Virus record (IMG/VR): IMGVR_UViG_3300043468_001441
Location: 1-21,608 of that record
Source: a virus
DNA length: 21,608 nt
Direction: 5' to 3' (one strand)
Shown here: positions 13,596-20,578 of the stretch, one piece after another
How the letters are laid out: every line of letters starts with the position of its first letter
Position numbering within the stretch: position 1 is the first letter of the stretch
The notes under the pieces: generated by a model
The model's input: only the letters and a program-made list of their open reading frames with translations
Databases searched by the model: none
Told to the model about the DNA's origin: nothing
Position numbers and translations under genes: made by a program

Positions 13596-13940
13596 ATGCT
13601 TTCCTTTCCATCCAGCCCTAACATCGGCGACATCTACACCTACGGCGTTCGGTCGTGGGTGTGGAGTGGCGCGGTGTGGTCGGCGGCTCCTTCCTCCGGG
13701 CCTCCGGGCGTGGAGGGGCCCCCAGGGCCGCAGGGACCCGAAGGACCGGTCGGCCCCCAGGGACCCGCTGGAAGCCAGGGCGATACGGGACCCGCAGGGC
13801 CTCCGGGGCCTGCCGGACCCGCTGGCGCGAAGGGAGATCAGGGCATCCCTGGCCCCGCCCCCTCTGGCACAGGCTTTGTCTTTGTGGAAAGCGGCGCTCT
13901 TGTGACGCCCTTCCTCGATCTTGACGCCGGACGATTTTAA
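13596..13940 (+). CDS. Short collagen-like fibre protein, possibly truncated (114 aa)
   Basis: ATG 13596 lies 2 bases after the chaperone stop. An in-frame TTG at 13575 would overlap that gene and is not used. Residues 1-36 ([21 protein letters not shown]) resemble fibre N-terminal docking sequences. About 37-93 is Gly-X-Y. The end is [29 protein letters not shown]. The APSGTG linker also occurs in the 607-residue fibre (near residue 213), where a long distal domain follows. Here the chain stops about 20 residues later, so it may be a fibre that lost its tip, or a stalk completed by the next gene product. Confidence 0.7.
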   Translation: MLSFPSSPNIGDIYTYGVRSWVWSGAVWSAAPSSGPPGVEGPPGPQGPEGPVGPQGPAGSQGDTGPAGPPGPAGPAGAKGDQGIPGPAPSGTGFVFVESGALVTPFLDLDAGRF

Positions 13941-13987
13941 CTTTCCCCAGAATAACCACACAACCCAACCCATAGAAAACACACACC

Positions 13988-15046
13988 ATGGCTAGTCCAA
14001 AATTCAAAGTCTTGCGCCGCTTGAGCGGTGCAGCAGGCGCTCCGGCAGGAATGACCGAGGGCGAAATCGCAGCAAACTTTGTCGATGACAAAGTTTACAT
14101 CCACAACGGAACTTCCGCGATCCCGGTCGCTGGCAAAGGCGAGTTCGTTGACCTCGGCTCCACGCAGTCGGTCACAGGAACCAAAACCTTCACTGCCGCC
14201 AAAGTCACTACCGCCCCTTCGGCCACCACCGATGTCGTTCGCAAGACCGATCTCGACACCGAGGTTACGGCAATCAACGCCGCTCTGACCACAGAGACGA
14301 ATGCCCGCATCGCCGGGGATGACGCCCTAGGGCTCCGTATCGACGCTCTCGGCTCGGCCTTCAACTATGTCGGCACCATCAATGGTGGAGCCAGCGCCGG
14401 AGCTGCCACAAACCTCGCCTCTCTCACTGAGAAAGACGCAGGCGATTACTACAAAGTAGCCGCTGCCGGTTACTTCGTTCTGGCCCCCGCCGCCGCGTTC
14501 TTCGCAAATGCGAATGACGGCATTGTCTTCAACCTCGCCGCTGGCGTGGACTTGATCGACAACACCAACGCTTCGGTCTCTGGCACTTCCAATGAGATTT
14601 CCGTGACCGGCTCCTTGGACACGGGCTACACCGTGGCCCTCGACGCCGTTTTCTCGGGTCGCATGACCACTGCCGAGAGCGACATCGACGCCCTCGAAGG
14701 CCGCGCTACTACCGCCGAGGCCGACATCGACGCCCTCGAAGGCCGCATGACCACCGCTGAGAGTGACATCGACGCCCTCGAAGGTCGCATGACCACAGCC
14801 GAGAGCGACATCGACGCCCTCGAAGGTCGCATGACCACAGCCGAGAGCGACATCGACGCCCTCGAAGGCCGAGCCGATGATCTGGAGTCCAAGACCCAGA
14901 ACATCGACCTCGCTGGCACTGTCGCTGGAACCACGGTGCTTAATGGCGCTTTGGAGATCAGCGGCGCGGTGGAAGTCACCGGCAACCTTGTCGGCACTGG
15001 CACCAACCAGATCACCGACTTCGTTATTGACGCGGGGACATTCTAA
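13988..15046 (+). CDS. Coiled-coil tail fibre with tandem 14-residue repeats (352 aa)
   Basis: The N-terminus LRRLSGAAGAPAGMTEGEIAANFVDDKVYIHNG is a fibre docking pattern also seen in the gene at 15052. A middle beta region (TGTKTFTAAKVTTAPSATTDVVRK, then FNYVGTINGG ... DYYKVAAAGYF) is followed by five copies of RMTTAESDIDALEG (225-294) forming a heptad coiled coil. A short C-terminus (VAGTTVLNGALEISGAVEV) ends the protein. It is probably a trimeric fibre. The upstream 47 bases are an A/C-rich leader with an AATAACC but no Shine-Dalgarno. Tandem repeats can change fibre length by slippage. GC content is high (39 of 60 in 14281-14340). Confidence 0.75.
   Translation: MASPKFKVLRRLSGAAGAPAGMTEGEIAANFVDDKVYIHNGTSAIPVAGKGEFVDLGSTQSVTGTKTFTAAKVTTAPSATTDVVRKTDLDTEVTAINAALTTETNARIAGDDALGLRIDALGSAFNYVGTINGGASAGAATNLASLTEKDAGDYYKVAAAGYFVLAPAAAFFANANDGIVFNLAAGVDLIDNTNASVSGTSNEISVTGSLDTGYTVALDAVFSGRMTTAESDIDALEGRATTAEADIDALEGRMTTAESDIDALEGRMTTAESDIDALEGRMTTAESDIDALEGRADDLESKTQNIDLAGTVAGTTVLNGALEISGAVEVTGNLVGTGTNQITDFVIDAGTF
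14660..14869 (+). repeat. Five tandem 42-base repeats (14-residue heptad pairs)
   Basis: Units start at 14660, 14702, 14744, 14786 and 14828. Each encodes a variant of RMTTAESDIDALEG. Units 4 and 5 differ by a single base and unit 2 is the most diverged (RATTAEADIDALEG), pointing to recent expansion at the 3' end. Unit length is exactly two heptads, so copy-number changes keep frame and coiled-coil register. Confidence 0.9.
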
Positions 15047-15051
15047 GCCAA

Positions 15052-15561
15052 ATGGCTTCAAGAATATCCATCTTGAAAAGTGAGGCTGTGGGGGCACTCC
15101 CCACGGCCTCCGCCATGGCGTCGGGGGAGCTTGCCGTAAACTACGCGGACAAAAAAATCTACGGCAAGCACCCCGGCAGTGGCGCGGTAGTGCAAGTCGC
15201 GGCTTCGCCTATTCATACGCACCAAATTGCCGACATCAACGGCCTGCAAGCTGCCTTGGATTCGGCCAGCGGCGGAGTCAGCACCATCAATGACCTTGAT
15301 GAGATGTTTAACTCTGCCAGAGCCACCTACTACCACGAGGTCGGCTATACGGCGGGCGGGGACGCCTCGGCCATCGAGGTGTATGCCACTAGCGCGAAGG
15401 CCACGCACCTTTACTCACGCGCATTCACTTACGACGCCTCGGGAAATATCACCCAGGTCCTTACCACCGATCGCCAAAATTCCGGCGTCTCTCTTACTAA
15501 AACAATTTCTTACAATGGGTCAGGCGACATCGCCACCGTGACTCGCTCTTACTCGCTTTAA
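15052..15561 (+). CDS. Small fibre-associated protein with docking module (169 aa)
   Basis: The first 50 residues (LKSEAVGALPTASAMASGELAVNYADKKIYGKHPGSGAVVQV) match the docking pattern of the preceding fibre. ASPIHTHQIADINGLQAALDSASG is a common fibre linker with a short helix. The C-terminal 70 residues (YHEVGYTAGGDASAIEVYATSAKATHLYSRAFTYDASGNITQVLTT) are beta-rich and resemble small C-terminal fibre domains in which YDASGNITQV recurs. It is likely a short fibre or an accessory plug. It follows the previous stop by 5 bases and precedes the giant protein by 3. Confidence 0.65.
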   Translation: MASRISILKSEAVGALPTASAMASGELAVNYADKKIYGKHPGSGAVVQVAASPIHTHQIADINGLQAALDSASGGVSTINDLDEMFNSARATYYHEVGYTAGGDASAIEVYATSAKATHLYSRAFTYDASGNITQVLTTDRQNSGVSLTKTISYNGSGDIATVTRSYSL

Positions 15562-15564
15562 TTT

Positions 15565-18500
15565 ATGGCTAATATCTCAGTTACAACGGATACTAATTAC
15601 AGCACGCTTACGATCGCCAATGGCGACACAATTAGCGTGGACTCGCTCGCCACTCTCACGATCGACACAAACACCGTTAATATCGCAGGTATTAGTTTCA
15701 CTGGAACGGGCGGTAAGGTTGTAGTCAATAACCCCTCCACCACCACTCCGATTTTCGTGAATGTCACAGGCTCGATCCCTGTGAGTGTAGACGGCGAGCT
15801 TCGCGCTTTTGGCGCACCTATCCAGATCGGCACGGGGGATGGCAGCACGACCACCTTTGCGCTGCCCACGGGCGCGGGCGGCTCGAAATACGATAACATC
15901 AGCGTGTGCTGGGTTGCTCGCGGCGACACTTTCCGCGACGGCACATCCTACCTCCGCACCTACGCCGAGGTCGATTCCTTCACAAACTTGGTCACGGCCT
16001 ACCAAGACCATTTCACGCACGACACGGTGGCGAACACGATCACCTTCCGCAGCGCGCCGCCAGCCGGGGCCGCGATCACGATTCCGAATATCCAAATCCG
16101 CGATGCAGGCGGCTCCACAGGGATGACTTTCTCTGGCCCCACGGAGTTCAACTACACCTCGATCGCTCGGTTCGATAGCATGTCGAACAACAGCAACACG
16201 CAGGAACTTACGCTCCGCAACTGCGGGGTGCGCCACGGCGGCGGAAGCGGCACACTGAATTGGCGGCGCGCACCCGGCACCATCACCATGACAGGCACCG
16301 CATTCTTGTGCGAGAACGCTTCGCTCGATTGCTTCGCGTGCGTCAATATCGTTTTCAAAAACTGCATCTTCACAGGCAAAAATACCTCCAGCGTTTTTTC
16401 AGCCCAGCCAGCCGGGGTGATGAATGTAGAGAAAGTCCTCTTCGCCTGTGCGCTGACCAACGCCACCACGGGCCAAGGCGGGAGCGGTTTCGGGGGCAGC
16501 GGCAGCACGATCAACGATGTGCGCTATGCCGCACCCGTCTCTGTCTCGATGTCGGTCTCCAATAGCTCCTTCGACACGCTGCAAATTTCGCCGAAGTTTT
16601 ACACTACGCAGGTCAACAACAGCACGGGCTACGCCATGTCGCTCCAGCCCGGTTACGGCGGCAACCTCTTCCAGAGAATCTCCAATCTCAATGACCTCTC
16701 CGTGCTCGGTGGATACAGCGTCCTCCTCGGGGGTGAGTCCGCAGCATACGGCAACACATTCAATGACTGCACATGGTATGTCGGCGAGGGGCCGACTTTC
16801 CCGATCACCGATGGCCTTCGTGCCAGCCATGTTTATACCATTAAATCTCTCGGCACCACGACGACCGCGCAGTGGCAGGCGATCGGCTACTCGGGCAATC
16901 CTGTGGTCGGCGGCACCTTCACGGCAAATTCCACTGCGCCCACTGGCACCGGAACCGTAGCGCTTGCGGCGACTTCTACTGTAGTTTTGGATCGCGGCCC
17001 CGGTAGCCGCTTCAACAAATTCCAAATCTTCGGAGCGCAGCGCGGCGGCTTGATTTTTCCAGACCCCGACTCTTCAAATTGCGTCTTCTCGAACTGGACT
17101 CACGATGCGCTTACCTCGTTCACCGGAGGCTCGGGGAACGGCTACAACGGGGCCTCGAATGTCATCATCGACCGCGTCCTCATCCAGCACGCCACGCCTG
17201 AGACGGCTTTTGGCCTCTCGCTGAGCACAGGCGTCGATACCCCCTCCATGCTGGTTTATCGCAATGTCGCCAAGACCGCAGGCCGCGTGCAGATCGCTCC
17301 GTTTTACGCGAAAAACAGCACGGCATTCGCGCTCGGCAGCGGTAATGTCGGCCCAGCTTTTACAAAAAGCAGCCTGCGCCTTTTCCTTCGCAACTCTGGC
17401 GACTCCGCCACCTACGAGGCCCGCAGCTACGGCGGAGTCACGGGCATCACAAATCTCCACTTCCGCGATGCGGGAAACAGCTCGCTCCCGGCGACCACCT
17501 TCGATGCCGCTTACTCCCTCGGTGTCTCCATGCGCCGCCCCGCTGGCACTTACACCGCCACCCGCAGGATGTTTGGCGTGCGGCTCACAGGCTCCAACCA
17601 GACCGCGAATTACTCCGTGGGCCACACCGTCACGCAGGCCCGCACCATCAGCGGCCAAACCGTCACGCTCACGGGCATCGTGGATTCCATTGGCTCCAAC
17701 GAAATCCGCATCCGCGACATCACCACCTCCAACGGCACCCTCTGGCCTGTCTTCGCCTCCTCTTCCGTGAGCGCCGCCCCGCTCATCAACGCCACCACCG
17801 GATTCACCCCCGCCTCGAATGTCTGGAGCGGACAGGATGAATACATCCCATCCGCCGCCCTCACGAGCCTCTCCAGCGACTTGTCGAGCCTACCCGCCGA
17901 TTCGCAGAACCGCGTGCAGTTCCGCCTCACCGTCGTCCGCGCCGAGCGTTCCGGGGCCACCGATACACTCACTGCCGCGTTCCAAGGCGCGGCTCTCGAT
18001 GTCACGCTCGATCCCGCCTACGAAGCCGAGTTTTTCATCAAGCCCGCCACTATCTCCGCACCCAGCCTCATCGCAGGAACCCGAGTCCGCCTTTACAACG
18101 AGACAAAAAACCTCGAACTCGCCAACGAAACCCTCGCCAGCGGAGGATTTTCAAAGACCTTCGACCTCCTCGGCGCACTCGTCTCCGTGGGCGATACCAT
18201 CAGCCTCCGCGCCGCCTACCAAAGCGGCCTCACGGCAAAAACTCCCATCGAATCGCTCGGCATTCTCACCGCCGGGGGGCTTACCTTTGCCACCGAGCAG
18301 GAAAACGACGCGACCTATATTGCAAACAATATCGACGGCTCTGCCGTTACAGGCATCTCGCTTTCGCCTGATTATACGAATGTTGAGATTGATTTGAGTG
18401 ACGCCTCGGCACCGTATGAAGTTACCGCGCAGGCGATCTACAATTACTACATCCATCTCCTGACGACTTCGCAAGGCATCGCCAATTTCTTTGGTGCCAT

Positions 18501-18801
18501 CACACCGATCGACCGGATGAACTACCAGATCAATGCCGCAGTCGCTCCGCTCCGGTTCCAGAACACAGGAACTTCCCATGTGGTCATCAACGGGGGGCGC
18601 ATTTTCCGCGATGACAATGTGAGCATCATCAACACTTCAAGCAACACGGGTTCTATTGTCCACGACACGGGCTTCCTCGTTCAGTTCTTGCAGCCTCAAG
18701 TTGAGGCGGCCTTTGCGGGGTATGGAGTCGCAAGCTCCTCCGGTATGGACGCCATGGAATCCCGCTTGAAGAAGAAAATCACCCAAGTCGCGTTACTATG
18801 A
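15565..18801 (+). CDS. Large beta-rich virion/tail protein, likely beta-helix (1078 aa)
   Basis: The N-terminus (MANISVTTDTNYSTLTIANGDTISV) and the region about 20-400 show short repeated Thr/Val/Asn-rich strands typical of right-handed beta-helices. A small module YTIKSLGTTTTAQWQAIGYSG ... GTFTANSTAPTGTGTV (about 421-470) matches a widespread phage structural insert. About 745-900 has beta-sandwich character. The C-terminal region (AIYNYYIHLLTTSQGIANFFGAITPIDRMNYQ, then VVINGGRIFRDDNVSIINTSS) resembles the C-terminal part of other long phage tail proteins. It is probably a large tailspike or needle component; no polysaccharide-lyase catalytic residues can be named. ATGA overlap with the next gene. 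Confidence 0.7.
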   Translation: MANISVTTDTNYSTLTIANGDTISVDSLATLTIDTNTVNIAGISFTGTGGKVVVNNPSTTTPIFVNVTGSIPVSVDGELRAFGAPIQIGTGDGSTTTFALPTGAGGSKYDNISVCWVARGDTFRDGTSYLRTYAEVDSFTNLVTAYQDHFTHDTVANTITFRSAPPAGAAITIPNIQIRDAGGSTGMTFSGPTEFNYTSIARFDSMSNNSNTQELTLRNCGVRHGGGSGTLNWRRAPGTITMTGTAFLCENASLDCFACVNIVFKNCIFTGKNTSSVFSAQPAGVMNVEKVLFACALTNATTGQGGSGFGGSGSTINDVRYAAPVSVSMSVSNSSFDTLQISPKFYTTQVNNSTGYAMSLQPGYGGNLFQRISNLNDLSVLGGYSVLLGGESAAYGNTFNDCTWYVGEGPTFPITDGLRASHVYTIKSLGTTTTAQWQAIGYSGNPVVGGTFTANSTAPTGTGTVALAATSTVVLDRGPGSRFNKFQIFGAQRGGLIFPDPDSSNCVFSNWTHDALTSFTGGSGNGYNGASNVIIDRVLIQHATPETAFGLSLSTGVDTPSMLVYRNVAKTAGRVQIAPFYAKNSTAFALGSGNVGPAFTKSSLRLFLRNSGDSATYEARSYGGVTGITNLHFRDAGNSSLPATTFDAAYSLGVSMRRPAGTYTATRRMFGVRLTGSNQTANYSVGHTVTQARTISGQTVTLTGIVDSIGSNEIRIRDITTSNGTLWPVFASSSVSAAPLINATTGFTPASNVWSGQDEYIPSAALTSLSSDLSSLPADSQNRVQFRLTVVRAERSGATDTLTAAFQGAALDVTLDPAYEAEFFIKPATISAPSLIAGTRVRLYNETKNLELANETLASGGFSKTFDLLGALVSVGDTISLRAAYQSGLTAKTPIESLGILTAGGLTFATEQENDATYIANNIDGSAVTGISLSPDYTNVEIDLSDASAPYEVTAQAIYNYYIHLLTTSQGIANFFGAITPIDRMNYQINAAVAPLRFQNTGTSHVVINGGRIFRDDNVSIINTSSNTGSIVHDTGFLVQFLQPQVEAAFAGYGVASSSGMDAMESRLKKKITQVALL

Positions 18802-19046
18802 GCCAAGACCAAATTTCTCGTTATTTCGATACCGCCTTAAAAATCGCGACGACAGGGGCACTCATCATCGTGGCACTCCTCGGAACAAAGTTTGTTACCA
18901 AGGAGGAATTTACGGCGGCTAACTCACGCATTGAAAAGATCGAGCAGGTTTTAATACGCATGGAACAGAATGCAATTACAGACACCCGCCATGATGCCTT
19001 GCTTGCCGATCACGAGCAACGCCTTCGGCGGCTGGAAATAAAATGA
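18798..19046 (+). CDS. Small membrane protein with coiled coil, i-spanin-like (82 aa)
   Basis: One predicted membrane segment (about 13-33, ALKIATTGALIIVALLGTKFV) is followed by a charged coiled-coil-like region (SRIEKIEQVLIRMEQNA, HDALLADHEQRLRRLEIK). This topology (N-terminal anchor, C-terminal coil) resembles inner-membrane spanins, and the next gene encodes a lipoprotein, as expected for a two-component spanin pair. A simple holin-like or accessory role is the alternative. It is coupled by ATGA overlaps at both ends to the fibre gene and the lipoprotein gene. Confidence 0.6.
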   Translation: MSQDQISRYFDTALKIATTGALIIVALLGTKFVTKEEFTAANSRIEKIEQVLIRMEQNAITDTRHDALLADHEQRLRRLEIK

Positions 19047-19264
19047 AAGCTCTCCTACTCATTCCGTTGTTACTGATTGCAGGGTGCGTGTCCGTGCCAA
19101 TTCCCCCCTTTGGCGATCGCGTCGGCGACCTTGGCACGCTGAAACTGAGCGTGAAAGTCGATTATCTCCCCAAATCCTCCCCGGAACGCGAGCCCGATGA
19201 TTCCGTGCATTACGCTTGGAAGCAGTTCGGACTCGCTCAACCCAAACTGCTAAAAGACAAATGA
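19043..19264 (+). CDS. Small lipoprotein, o-spanin-like (73 aa)
   Basis: A short signal sequence MKALLLIPLLLIAGC ends in a lipobox (I-A-G-Cys15). The mature part is about 59 residues. Length and position next to a coiled-coil membrane protein and a holin-like gene fit an outer-membrane spanin. Proline content is modest (VSVPIPPF near the start) and no known spanin sequence match can be claimed. Coupled through ATGA at both ends. Inference that the host is Gram-negative follows from this. Confidence 0.65.
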   Translation: MKALLLIPLLLIAGCVSVPIPPFGDRVGDLGTLKLSVKVDYLPKSSPEREPDDSVHYAWKQFGLAQPKLLKDK

Positions 19265-19434
19265 AAATCCTAAACATTGCCGTTGAACGGCTTTCTGAAA
19301 ATAGCACATGGCGCGGTATCATCCTAGTGGTGACTGCTTTAGGCTTGAAGCTGGAGCCAGAGCTTCAGAATCAAATCGTTGCCGCCGGACTCTCTCTGGT
19401 CGGCCTCATCAACATTATCCGCAAGGGTAAATGA
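19261..19434 (+). CDS. Holin-like small membrane protein (57 aa)
   Basis: Two hydrophobic segments, about 16-29 (TWRGIILVVTALGL) and 38-54 (QIVAAGLSLVGLINIIR), flank a short acidic loop LEPEL. It is closely packed in the lysis cassette between the lipoprotein and the endolysin. This pattern (a STWRG start and a GLINIIRK end) is typical of small phage holins or antiholins. A start further upstream at 19216 would run inside the lipoprotein gene; the ATGA at 19261 is preferred. Its stop overlaps the endolysin ATG. Confidence 0.7.
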   Translation: MKILNIAVERLSENSTWRGIILVVTALGLKLEPELQNQIVAAGLSLVGLINIIRKGK

Positions 19435-20009
19435 CGACCGAGCAAATCCAACGAATGCAACGCCGAATCGGCGTTACGCCCGATGGATTCTGGGGGCCGA
19501 AGAGCCAAGCGCGTTGCCGCGAGCATCTTCGGTCCCTCATGCCGACGCCGAACCCTTGGCCTGCCTCCACACAGGAGGCGCTACGGGAGTTCTATGGTGC
19601 CCCTGGGGACGAGTCGAACTTGGTTACGATCGAGTTCCCATTCCCCATGTTTTATGACGGAAAACGAGTCACGAAATCCCGTTGCCACCTTCGAGTCGCC
19701 GCCTCGCTCAAGCGTGTCCTGACGGAGATTGGAAGCCTCGGGGAGCGCGAGATTTTGGAGGAGGCCGAGGACTACGGAGGCATTTTCAATTTCCGCCCTA
19801 AACGCGGCGGCACGAGCTACTCGGTTCACTCCTGGGGCGCGGCCATCGACCTCGATGCTGATGACAATACCTTCCGCGACACTTGGCCGATCAAAGCGGA
19901 TATGCCGCTGGAGATCATGGAAGCCTTTGCCCGCGAGGGCTGGCAGAGCGCCGGAGCCTTCTGGGGCTACGACGCCATGCACTTCGAGGCGACCAAAGCA
20001 CGAATTTAA
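19431..20009 (+). CDS. Endolysin, peptidoglycan-binding plus M15-type peptidase (192 aa)
   Basis: The N-terminus (about 4-35) has MQRRIGVTPDGFWGPKSQ, a short peptidoglycan-binding repeat. The catalytic part is an M15-type (VanY/L-Ala-D-Glu peptidase) metallopeptidase with the zinc ligands His133 and Asp140 in SVHSWGAAIDLD and His184 in YDAMHFEA; Asp181 lies next to the last ligand. Length fits phage M15 endolysins. No signal peptide, so export depends on the holin. It cleaves cross-link or stem peptides; exact specificity is not readable. The stop overlaps the HNH start (TAATG). Confidence 0.9.
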   Translation: MTTEQIQRMQRRIGVTPDGFWGPKSQARCREHLRSLMPTPNPWPASTQEALREFYGAPGDESNLVTIEFPFPMFYDGKRVTKSRCHLRVAASLKRVLTEIGSLGEREILEEAEDYGGIFNFRPKRGGTSYSVHSWGAAIDLDADDNTFRDTWPIKADMPLEIMEAFAREGWQSAGAFWGYDAMHFEATKARI

Positions 20010-20278
20010 TGGCCGAGCAAAAAAATAAAACACGGGCAAAAGTTCTTCAGTTCCTCCGCAAATATAAACAGCGTGCAGGCTGTCGATTGTGTGGTGAAAA
20101 TAGCTCCGCCGATGTTCTTGATTTTCATCATATACATCCGGGGGCTAAGAAGATGAGCGTCACCGAAATGACCCGTTCTACGGGTTTGTTCAATATACTG
20201 GAGGAAGTTGAAAAGTGCGTTGTGCTGTGTAGCAACTGCCACCGCAAAATGCACGCGGAGTCGGCTAGAAAAAAATGA
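20009..20278 (+). CDS. HNH endonuclease (89 aa)
   Basis: A compact HNH nuclease. A zinc finger is formed by C25-x2-C28 (CRLCG) and C74-x2-C77 (CSNC), with the active site in DFHHIHP (His40/His41) and a final HRKMH (His82). Short phage HNH proteins near packaging genes can assist terminase in cutting, but this one sits in the lysis/portal interval. A homing-type or packaging role are both open. Start overlaps the endolysin stop; its stop overlaps the next gene (ATGA). Confidence 0.85.
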   Translation: MAEQKNKTRAKVLQFLRKYKQRAGCRLCGENSSADVLDFHHIHPGAKKMSVTEMTRSTGLFNILEEVEKCVVLCSNCHRKMHAESARKK

Positions 20279-20559
20279 GGAGTGCAAGGGTTCGCATCCG
20301 TGGGCGCTGGTGGAAATTAGTCATCAAGCGACTGGCCCCGATAAAAAGAGACGGGTCTTGGCGCTGTCTGCACGGCCTTTGCAACTACGACGAGCGGACG
20401 ATCTATTTGAATCCGCAGTTTGATATGAAAGCCACACTGCGCCATGAGATTACCCACGCCTGTCAACCCGACCTCGATGAGCCCACGGTGGAGCAAATCG
20501 AGGACGCCCACATCAACGCTGACAAAGTTTTTGAAAAATTGGTTGCGAAGAATTATTAA
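20275..20559 (+). CDS. Small zincin-like protein with HExxH (94 aa)
   Basis: The motif RHEITHACQ places His57, Glu58 and His61 as in zinc metallopeptidases; an acidic residue at Asp65-Glu69 could be the third ligand. The N-terminal half is basic with several Trp (RGRWWKLVIKRL), then IYLNPQFD just before the helix, as in compact SprT/ImmA-like zincins. The target is unknown. It might process a virion protein or a host regulator. It is translated in coupling with the HNH gene and precedes a TATTAACC element. Confidence 0.65.
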   Translation: MRSARVRIRGRWWKLVIKRLAPIKRDGSWRCLHGLCNYDERTIYLNPQFDMKATLRHEITHACQPDLDEPTVEQIEDAHINADKVFEKLVAKNY

Positions 20560-20577
20560 CCTTGTATTTTATTAACC
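20553..20577 (+). promoter_or_regulatory. TATTAACC double element before the glycosyltransferase-like gene
   Basis: TTATTAACC (20553-20561) and, a few bases on, TATTTTATTAACC (20565-20577) end one base before the ATG at 20579. The layout recalls the TAATAACC/ATAACC pairs elsewhere, though with one substituted base in each core. It begins a new translational unit after the ATGA-coupled run of lysis genes. Confidence 0.35.
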
Positions 20578-20578
20578 C

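Noticed and set aside
14660-14869. CRISPR-like array
   Set aside because: The repeats are contiguous with no spacers and encode a heptad coiled coil in frame.
14327-15097. Minus-strand frames over the repeat fibre (256 and 129 codons)
   Set aside because: They are long only because the sense gene is repetitive and GC-rich. They are shadows of the 14-residue repeat.
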